From contig BSYO01000016.1 of NCBI GenBank assembly GCA_033239525.1, positions 9,931,045 through 9,995,044 of the forward strand: a stretch of 64,000 bases of DNA, given 5' to 3'. Every line of letters begins with the position of its first letter. The first letter of the stretch is position 1. Origin of the DNA: Nepenthes gracilis. Its lineage: Eukaryota; Streptophyta; Magnoliopsida; Caryophyllales; Nepenthaceae. Positions 55,993-64,000 of the stretch are shown here, piece after piece. The notes under the pieces were generated by a model that saw only the letters and a program-made list of their open reading frames with translations, was not told the DNA's origin and did not search any database. The translations under genes were made by a program, and so were the position numbers.

Positions 55993-57985
55993 ATGACTCC
56001 TTCTGTTACCAAAATCGCTTCAATATCAAAGCCAGTGAAGTGAAGGAACTGTACATCAAGTTTAACATTCCCAAGTTGATCGTCTTCAGGATGCCCAGTG
56101 TGAAAAACAAGGTGTGCTCTCCTCCTGAGGGCTGCATCACCATTTACGAGGCCCACTTGAGGAGTGGTCTACGCCTCCCCGTTTTTGACGAGTTAATAGA
56201 TATTCTAACTGCCATTCGGATCCTGTAGCCTAGTTCCATGCCAATGCGGTGCGTTATTTGTGCACGCTGTGTATCTTTTTTCATCAGCATTCAAAGTTGT
56301 TGATGGCGGGAGCATTCAGAGTGATGTTCCAATTTGTCCATGGCGGAGAGTGGGTGTCTCTGTCCCCACGAGGACTCTAAATCAGCGGCGCCACATACAC
56401 TTCTCTGAAGAACTGGAAGAATCGATTTTTTTTTATTCATGTTGATTCGACCTGGCCCTTGGCCAGGGATTGGGGCAGGGTGCCTGACGTTTATATTGGG
56501 ATGCCCATTGACGAGGAGGTTGCTGTGGTGCAACCGCTTCTAGAGCTGGTGGAGAACAACCTTCTGAAGTTTCGGAGAGACCATCTGGTTTCTTGAGTGG
56601 AGATTAAGAAGGCACGATGGGGACCACCTTCTCCAGAGCAGAAGGTGAATGGGTCTTCCGATAAGAGGAAGGCGGGCGCCCTCACGATTGCTTCTGCCGG
56701 CGCGCCTCCCAGCAAGGAGACTCCCAACAATCCTAAACAGAAGATGGCGGCAATGATTAAGCCTTCTTCTTCCTCTTCCATAGAGCACGAGTGTGTTTAA
56801 CTAGTTAATTTTTTAGAGTCAAGGATAGCTCTGGCGTAGGCGGAGTTGAGGCTATCGTTGAGGCATTTAGGGCCGAACAGTGCTCCGCTGTGAGCAGCAT
56901 CGTTCTTGCCCTGCCACAACTGAAGCACCTGGTGGTGCCATTGGAGTTGCCCACGGAACCTCCTGTCAGATGGATTGTTAGACTGCTAGAGGAGCCAACT
57001 GTCGAAGAACTTCTAGGGGCACCTGCAAAGCCTCCTACTGCACAAGCCATTGGATAATCCATGGAGCCTGCTGCTGGAGAGCCTCAAGAGGCAGTCGGCG
57101 TCAACATTGAACTGGTAGTGGAGCCGACCGTCGGAGAGTCTCAAGAGGCAGTGAGCTTGGCTGTGGAGATGCTGGAGGAGTCTGCCATCAGAGAGCCTGT
57201 TTAGGTGATGGTCCCCTCAGCGAAGTTGCCGGAGGAGTTTGCGGCGGAGGCCATTGCATGGCCTACTTAGGAGACTGCCGTTTCTAGTCCTCCGCCGCCT
57301 GGGCCAAGATCTCGCAGCAAACCAGTAAGGCCAATGCGCAGAGTTTGACAGATAAAACCTTCGCATCTTGCCTTCTTATTTTTCTCTCCGTTGCTGATGT
57401 GTAGTGTTTTTGTAGGGGGAGAAAATTGCAAGTGCACTCAAGAAGGGATTGCACCAGCGGGACCTCATGACCTACGATCGGGATAAGGAGATTGCCTCGT
57501 TCAAGGAGGAGATGGAGTTACTGAGGACGGAGCACCAAGAGGACACAGTTGCTCTCCAATCTGTGTTGTCCAATTTGGAGGCGGAGAATGCCAGACTGAA
57601 AGAGGAAAACGTCATGTTGAGAGAGGCTATACTGTCAAGTCTCGAAGACAAGAATGCCAGACTAACGGAGGAAAACGTTCAGCTTAGAAAAGAGAATGAC
57701 CAGGCAGTGAGGTGCATCGACCAACTCATAGGATAGATGACATTGCCAGAGAATGAGTTGACTACTTGCATATGCCCCCATGAGATCTTCGATATGCTGG
57801 TGGCACGGTTATGGGAAGGTGTCGACCTTTGTCGATGCATTATGCGATTGGTTGACCCCAACTTTCTTGTGGAGTATCTTGACCAATCCAACCGTTCTGT
57901 CCAGCATCGTGAGAGCCTTGTGGGGCAGTCTCAAAATGGTCAAGGGCCGCCACCTCCTCCTTCTGGTAGTTCTACACCTCCATAG
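55993..57985 (+). pseudogene. Element B antisense extra ORF (PF04195-like)
   Basis: The ATG at 55993 (ATGACTCCTTCTGTTACC) matches the start in element A, but a one-base deletion near 56025 ends that frame at TGA. In the other frame are EVKELYIKFNIPKLIVFRM and CSPPEGCITIYEAHLRSGLRLPVFDEL (to 56228), then WGRVPDVYIGMP and RRDHLVS, a basic KRKAGALTIASAG region (56597-56800), and an acidic region with stops (56820-57340). After a probable ancestral intron (57352-57415) a coiled coil follows (57449-57736, repeated LEAENARLKEENVMLRE-like heptads), one TAG at 57734-57736, then in the same frame LWEGVDLCRCIMRLVDPNFLVEYL to PPPPPSGSSTPP. Function unknown. Confidence 0.8.
57352..57415 (+). other. Ancestral intron in element B antisense ORF, donor lost
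   Basis: The acceptor GTTTTTGTAG|GGGG is at 57415. The donor site aligned with element A reads GACAG|ATAAAACC instead of CAG|GTAAACC, so the GT is AT. Confidence 0.65.
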
Positions 57986-58419
57986 ATTTTGTACTCATAT
58001 TTTTGAAATTATTACAATTATAAAGACACACAATCAATAAAATAATCATTTTACTGATATTTTGCATCTTTGCCTTAGTAGTCATTTCTCAATTATTGTT
58101 GTTGATTTGTCCAGTCAACGTGGTGCGTTGCACGTAAGTTGGTTGTCTACCTTTCTTGAGATGTTAGTGGCGCTCTCTAAAGGACTTAGGTCGGGGAGAA
58201 TACATCAGGATGAATCCTAATGTCAGATCAAGCCTGTTCTACACCCGTGAGTAGAGGCTTGGCAATGCTGCTCAAGTGTGATCTTGGGCAGCCGACTTTT
58301 GAACAGAGCACTTCTGCTCCTATCGACCGTCGTTGACTGTCACATTATCTCCTTGAGTAGGAGGTCGTCACGTGTGCTATTTAAGCTCCCTAAGATTTTG
58401 ATCGTGAATGGGTCATTTA

Positions 58420-58610
58420 AATGACCAAGGTCTAATTTGACTGTTAATAGGCCACCTGAATGATTAGGGTTTAATTTGACAGTTAATGGACCGCCTGGAT
58501 GACTAGGCTTTAGTTACGACCATTTGTGGGCCGCCTGAATGACCAGGGTTTAGTTACGATCGCTAATGAGCCGCCTGGATAACTAGGATTTAGTTACATG
58601 CGAGATAAAA
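58420..58610 (-). repeat. 39-40-bp minisatellite of element B (five copies)
   Basis: GACYAGGGTTTAATT-like words start at 58423, 58462, 58501, 58541 and 58581 (39, 39, 40, 40 bp). It is the counterpart of 46317-46545. Confidence 0.88.
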
Positions 58611-58769
58611 CCCACCTAACTTAGGGGCAGTCTAGATCGTATAACCCTACAAGCAGACACACATGCATATGGAAAAGAAAAGGAACATGGTGCAAGAAAT
58701 AAAAATAATTTCTTTTATTAATGATAATCAATATGTGCAAGCATATATATGGATGACCTACCTGTGCCC

Positions 58770-60150
58770 TTATTAGAAGTAGTGCTTGTGGTGGACTGTG
58801 TTCCATATCCGAGGAACCAACTTGCCATTATGAGTTTGAAACTTGTATGCTCCATTCAGCTGAACGACAAAGACTAGAAGAGGGCCTTCCCAATTCGGGA
58901 AAAGTTTATTCCGGTTGGTGGTCTTGCCCGTAGCCTCGATGCTTCGCAAGACCATGTTCCCAACTTTCAATTGCTACGCTCTTACCTTCTTGTGGTAATA
59001 GCATGCGACTCATTGTTGGTAGGCCGCTGTCCGCAGTCTGATAGCGTTGCGCGCTTTCTTTAACAAGTCTAATTGTTCCCGAATTTTCTGAGAGTTACCT
59101 TGTGAGTCAAAAGACTCAATCATTAGACTTGGAAGCCCAATCTCTATCAAAATTATTGCTTCAGTTTTGTAGTAGAGATTGAAGGGCGTCTTGCGAGTCA
59201 GTTCCCTTGTAGTCATCCAATAAAACCATAGGACAGAGGGCAGTTCGTCGATCTAGGAGCCCCCTGCGTCCTCTAGCCTTGTCTTCAGACCGTGGAGTAG
59301 CATGCGATTTGTGACCTCTATTTGTCCGTTGGCTTACGAGTTCACCACCGAAGTGTGGACCAATCTGATACCAAACTAGTGTAATACTTGGTGAAGCGTT
59401 TCTCAGAGAATTAGGTTCCGTTGTCAATCACTATGACCTTGAAAACGTCAAATCTGCTAACTATACTTTAATGGATGAATTCTAAAGCGTTATACTCGGT
59501 GATCTTGGCTAGCGGGGTGGCTTTGACCCACTTTGTGAAGTAGTTGATACCAATGATGATGAACTTTCTTCGCCTGATAGTAATGAAAAACGGGTTGAGA
59601 ATATCGAGACTCCATTGCGCTAAAGGCTAAGGAGCTTGAAGTGACCTCAACTCAGTGGGTAGTTGATAGTGAAGATTACTATGGAGTTGGTAATTTTCAC
59701 ACCTCTTTACGAAGTCGATGGCATCTTTCTTCATCGTTGCCCAGTAGTAGCCTGACGCATGATCTTGAATGCCAAGTTTTTGCCACTGATATGTGACCCG
59801 CAGATCCCAAGGTGGACTTTACTCAAAGCGTAGTCCGTCTCCTCAAGAGTCAAGCACATGAGCTATGGAATCGAGTAGCCATGGCAATATTAACGTTCGT
59901 CAACCATAGTATACCAGCCGGCCATCTTCTAAATCCGTTTAACTTTGTCCACATTGTCTAGCAGTGTTCTGTTTACCAGATATCTTTCGTAATGTATCAT
60001 CCATCTTTTCGTGTTGGAGATTTTCATTGCTCTTCTTTCCTCCATGCTGGGAGTGCTCAGGACGTCCCGCATGTCCCTTGAGTACTATTCTGGATTTTCG
60101 GCCGCTGCTACCCTAGCGAGTTGGTCGGCCTTCCAATTTTCAGTTCTAGG
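58770..60150 (-). pseudogene. Element B integrase and C-terminal tail (broken)
   Basis: The frame 59010-59216 (RKTPFNLYYKTEAIILIEIGLPSL...KIREQLDLLKKARNAIR) and 58773-58970 (NMVLRSIEATGKTTNRNKLFPNWEGPLLV) give the tail. Core blocks lie in 59160-59620 (the IDYF..KW region near 59520-59570, NRNLIL-like at 59410). The zinc region is near 59690-59840 (DYALSKVHLGICGSHISGKNLAFKIMR). Several frame changes make it inactive. Confidence 0.75.
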
Positions 60151-61130
60151 GACGTGGACCAGGTCCAACTTATCAAATCTCCGGATGGCTTTCTTTTCCA
60201 TAACCAAGTATTTGGTTAAATGAGGGTTGCATGCCTCGAAGCTCCCGTTTACCTAGTTAATGATCAGCTCAGAATTGTTGTAGACAGACAGTCAGTCATC
60301 TAGCAGAGCACTTTTCGCTAGTCTTAGCCCAACTAACAGGGTTTCGTACTCGGTAACATTATTGGTGGCCGACAAGTCAAGTATTAGGGAGTACTTCACC
60401 TCAAACCCATCAGGGGTCCTCAGGACCACTGCGATACCATTGCCTAAATCTGTAGACGATCCGTCTACGTTGAGGACCCACTCCGGCTCTTCCTCGTGCT
60501 GTTCTTCAAGAATTGGTTTCGTGGTCTCGACGATAAAGTCGACTAGAGCCTGCCATTTGATGACTGGTCTTTGTCGGAATTCAATATCAAATTCTCCTAA
60601 CTCGATAGCCCACTTAATCAGCCGTCCAAAAATGTCGGGTTTCTGGAGTATATTCTTTAGAGGCTGGTTGGTTAGGACTACCACGCGATGAGCCTGGAAG
60701 TAAGGCCTCAATTTTCGAGCGGAGAAAACAAGTGTCAAGGCTAACTTCTTTACGCGTGGATAGCGTGTCTCTAGGCCGATCAACGTTTTACTTATGTAGT
60801 AGACCGGCCGTTGAGAGCTAGAGTCCCGGTGTATGATGACAGAGCTGAAAGCCACCTCCGACACTGTCAGGTAGAGATACAATTCTTTTATATCCTCGGG
60901 AGACGTCAGCAACGGTGGACTTGCTAGACACTGCTTCAATTCATTAAAGGTTGCCTGGCATTCTACAGTCCACTGGAATTCGTTTACTTTTGTTCCCCTC
61001 AAAGCCTTGAAGAAAGGTTGGTACTTGTCCTTTGACTTAGCTAAGAAGCAGAACAAAGTTGTCAGTCATCTAGTTAGCCTTTGGACGTCTTTGACACTCC
61101 GCGGCGGAGTCATATCCATGAGGGCCATGA
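60150..61130 (-). pseudogene. Element B RT end, RNase H and aRNH (long open frame)
   Basis: The frame 60292-61056 is open for 254 codons. Residues about 1-60 are the RT-RNase H connection (FLAKSKDKYQPFFKALRG, FNELKQCLASPPLLTSPED). Residues 60-140 are the Ty3 RNase H (LYLYLTVSEVAFSSVII, RPVYYISKTL, ALTLVFSARKLRPYFQAH, LTNQPLKNILQKPD). Residues 185-254 are the start of aRNH (WVLNVDGSSTDLGNG, SATNNVTEYETLLVGLRLAKS). After the stop, SVYNNSELIIN follows; the third acidic position is Asn (codon 60274-60276) where element A has Asp. The catalytic Asp of the first RNase H is not evident (YLTVSEVA). Confidence 0.85.
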
Positions 61131-62639
61131 TGTGACGACCCAAACCCAAGTCACTCGACCTAATTTAAATCGACCACAAGGAAACTCAAAATTTCAATTA
61201 TCATAAATTCGATATCATAATTATAATTTTTATAATAAACTTTTACGAGATAATAAATATATATACAATATTATTATCCTGAAAATACAGTTCTAATAAC
61301 ATATCCAAATAAAATCTCAATCGATGAATTGTCTCTGGAACTTCTTCACACGAGCCTTTATCTCTACTATCTTCTCTATCACGAATTTCTGTAGCCAAAG
61401 TAGGATCTCACGGTCCGCACTATACAATCAACTCAATCTGAAGCCAAGAAAATACAATGGTGAGCCAAAACCCAACAAGTGATAATAATAAAAAATACTT
61501 AATAAATAATAAATACCTTGGATATAATGGTTGTAGCATTTTTATAATAATCTAACCATATCCGAGAAGTCACAACACGTCATAAATACGACTCAAACCA
61601 AAAGCAAGATAGGTCTCCCCGAACCCTTATATGACAAAGATAATAAGATTGCCAATAACATGCGAAAATTCCTCAGAATCCGATATCAAGAGATATAAGG
61701 GATTCTCTAGTCCAAATGTCAGTGTGAATGACCTGAACATCTAACAACAATAATAACATGGATTCCACTGAATCTAAATAGTATAAAATTTGACACATAG
61801 ATTCTACCAAATATAACTCGTGGATTCCACCGAATTCCAAACTCATGAGGTATCAACAATGACAGAATATCACAATGAATTATCTTGGACCTTATTCTGC
61901 CACCGTGAACCAAAGATTGCGTATTTACGCTACCAACGGTTGGGTAAGTGCAACGAGGTTATCCATGATATCCAACTAACCCTACAATCCTCCCAGTGAC
62001 TATACCCATAGTATGCCGATACCATTCGTGATACCCCTTACCAAATGATATCCCTGATATCATCTCCTACGATGGTCACGTGCCTATAAGTATCCCTCAA
62101 AAATAATCAGTATACATCATTATCACCATGATATGAAAATCAGTATCGGATAAGTGTAGACCACACTAAGGTACCGTAGCCTCCCATTCGACTAGATGTC
62201 TTAGTGTTTTCATACGCTCTCATTAACCTTCACGTAGGAAGTCAATAACTCAACTATTCACGCAATCAAGTATAACACAAAGAAGGCTTTGCAATTTCAA
62301 TAAAAAAATTATCGTTCAATGACCGTACTCACACCATAAAGATTAACACAAAGGAATTTATCACAGAACGATAAAAAAACAAACGAGAAAAAGAAATAAC
62401 ATATTTTGACCAATTTAACTAATTCTTCCATTTTTTTCGGTGCGATGCCTGCAACTAAGGTGAACATATAAATCAACCGATTCTAAGCATATATAATATA
62501 ATACAACATTTTATTTTTATTTACATATTACAATGAAATTAAATGATGCTCTTAACCTCACTCTCTAAAATTTAACATTCATGATCATATCATGGGTTCT
62601 TCCACGCACAACCCAATTCATAATAATTTACTTCCCCTT

Positions 62640-63010
62640 TACTAACACACACTTTTGAACATACATCCTCACTCAAAAATATATATACACATACTGCCTA
62701 CATTTATATATATATATATATCAACACACACTGCTCACGGCAGTACTACACCTCCATACTGCCCACGACAGTACCACACACACACTGCTACACAAACCTA
62801 CAGCCACACTGCTACACAAACCCACACACACACAGGTATACACTGATCATACACACTCACACACACACACGGCCACACTTGCACTCACCTGCACACACAT
62901 AGACACGCACACTGCAGCACTCACCCGGCAACAGCACACAAACTCTCACACACACACCCACTGATATATCCAAAACGTGTGGGTATACACACACATATAT
63001 TCTACACACC
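62640..63010. repeat. CA-rich low-complexity block in C3
   Basis: Many ACACAC runs with CACTGC words. It corresponds to 21950-22200 in C1 and, in inverse, to 30600-31020 in C2. Confidence 0.85.
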
Positions 63011-63814
63011 CACACAGCATACCCATACGATTACATACGCCATTGCAACGAGGCTCTATTCATCACCCAATTTCATTTCTTTCCACGCTCTCCCTGTTTC
63101 TCACCCAATTCCAACATCCTATGCATAAATACAAAAATCCAGTTCCATATTTAAGTAAAGAAACCGAGCACATGAATTAATCCAATGCCACAGCCCTGTG
63201 TGACTCCCCTGTTCACTGTTTCGAAATCGATAACCCAAAACAGAGCATCATCCTCTGTTTTCCTTCCCGATTCAATTTTCACATGCATCATAGATTTAAT
63301 ATAGAGAGAGGACGGATCGATTGCAAAATAACAAGAGAATTACTTGCATTTAAAGGAGAAGTAACAATAAAGGGAAGTCACTTGCAAACAAAGGAGAATG
63401 ATGTTAAAGGGGATTCACTTGACTCGATTTATTGCTCCTGTTCCGGCGTTGATGGCAGTGGCACAAATCTACGACGGTAGCGACACCAACCAATGACAGC
63501 GACTTCAACTGCAGAAGTGGTGGCTTCAGCCCGGATTCATGATGGCGATTAGCGGTGGCAATGGCGACAGCATCAACTAGACGACTAGGGATTCACGGTG
63601 ACAACCACTTCTTCCATATGTCTGAGGTTGGACACCGAGAGGAAGAAGGAAATCGGCTAATAAATTGTGGTTTTTCCATTCGTTTGGTTGGAAAGTTGGT
63701 GATCGACGAGGAGCAAAGACCGGTCGAAGATCTCTCCCTGCTTTCTTTCCCTCTCCTTCTTCTTCGTTCATTTCACTCCTTCCCTAATTATTCTCTTCTT
63801 CTTCTTATATTTAT

Positions 63815-63828
63815 CATCATCATCATCA

Positions 63829-63865
<37 letters not shown>

Positions 63866-63872
63866 TTACTAA
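63815..63872. repeat. (ATC)n/(ATT)n microsatellite in C3
   Basis: ATCATCATC followed by ATTATTATT, after a C/T-rich tract. Confidence 0.92.
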
Positions 63873-64000
63873 TACCATTATTTATAAATAATTATTATTA
63901 ATTTTATTAATATCCATTATTACTCCCATTTATTATTATTATCATTTGTCATGTATTATTTATTATTTAATACCAATTATTATTAATAATATTTATTAAT

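Larger units (their letters stand above)
54221..64000 (-). mobile_element. Element B: Tat-lineage Ty3/gypsy, 5' part outside window, interrupted by C3
   Basis: On the minus strand: RT end, RNase H, aRNH, integrase (61130 down to 58770), a 39-bp minisatellite, an antisense ORF (plus), a 55-57-bp minisatellite and the 3' LTR at 54221-55273. It is the same layout as element A in the opposite direction. At 61131 family-C sequence begins and the rest of B (RT start, protease, gag, 5' LTR) is beyond the window. The 254-codon open frame at 60292-61056 is the longest intact pol frame in the window. Confidence 0.85.
61131..64000 (-). mobile_element. Family-C LTR, copy 3 (C3), runs off window
   Basis: Starts (in plus view) TGTGACGACCC at 61131 inside element B RT; this corresponds to the inner edge of C1 (TGTGATGATCG, 20355). 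Shared landmarks in order are AAATACAATGGTGAGC (61445), a TCCACTGAAT block (61755), TTTACG..ACGGTTGGGTAA (61930), GATATC words (62050), a CA-rich block (62650-63010), CAGAG hairpins (63241), a C/T-rich tract and (TTA)n (63740-63870). No coding sequence is seen. Given the C1 length it should end about 350 bp past the window. Confidence 0.8.

Overview
The window reads as nuclear DNA of a flowering plant. The evidence is a SAUR-type auxin-responsive reading frame, a plant-type tRNA-Ser(UGA), Tat-lineage Ty3/gypsy retrotransposons with two RNase H domains and antisense extra ORFs, a TRIM element with a tRNA-Met primer site, and AT-rich intergenic DNA with (AAT)n microsatellites. I cannot name the species. 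Almost everything recognisable is retroelement-derived and broken by stops, frameshifts and deletions. Only the tRNA looks clearly functional; the SAUR frame is intact except for a stop eight codons early.

Layout. (1) 1-6116: minus-strand Tat element ('element 1'), cut by the window edge, with 5' LTR 5417-6116, gag, protease with a perfect 230-bp tandem duplication, RT, aRNH and integrase. (2) 6117-7578: probable host DNA with the SAUR frame at 6961. (3) 7579-37541: minus-strand Tat element ('element 2'), about 30 kb with nested material. It has LTRs 7579-8901 and 36526-37541, an antisense ORF 10212-12436, pol 13240-16935, and gag-like sequence twice (26506-27362 and 34795-36440). Nested in it are a roughly 170-bp dimeric satellite array (two copies), a rearranged TRIM (18950-19636), and two copies of a largely non-coding long-LTR family 'C' (19986-25528 and 27363-32435). 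(4) 37542-39794: host DNA with tRNA-Ser at 39005-39086 (minus). (5) 39795-50502: plus-strand Tat element 'A', structurally complete (LTR-PBS-gag-PR-RT-RH-aRNH-IN-minisatellite-antisense ORF-minisatellite-LTR) with TSD ATAAT, inserted in an (AAT)n microsatellite. (6) 50503-54220: AT-rich DNA with a probable LINE ORF1 remnant. (7) 54221-64000: minus-strand Tat element 'B' (3' LTR, antisense ORF, pol), interrupted at 61131 by a third family-C LTR that runs off the window.

How the parts work together. In Tat elements gag-pol is read on one strand and the extra ORF lies antisense between pol and the 3' LTR. Three independent copies here let the antisense gene be compared: all show an N-terminal domain like Pfam's 'putative gypsy type transposon' family, a coiled coil and a short intron at the same place. 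The most unusual structures are two insertions in one satellite array that appear to have integrated as units although their outer ends are both U5 ends (TRIM composite, TSD CCAGT) or both U3 ends (family-C composite, near-TSD AATTC/GATTC). I found no CRISPR, prokaryotic operon or new defence-like system; the novelty is in rearranged retroelement structure. All identities, spacings and alignments were made by eye.
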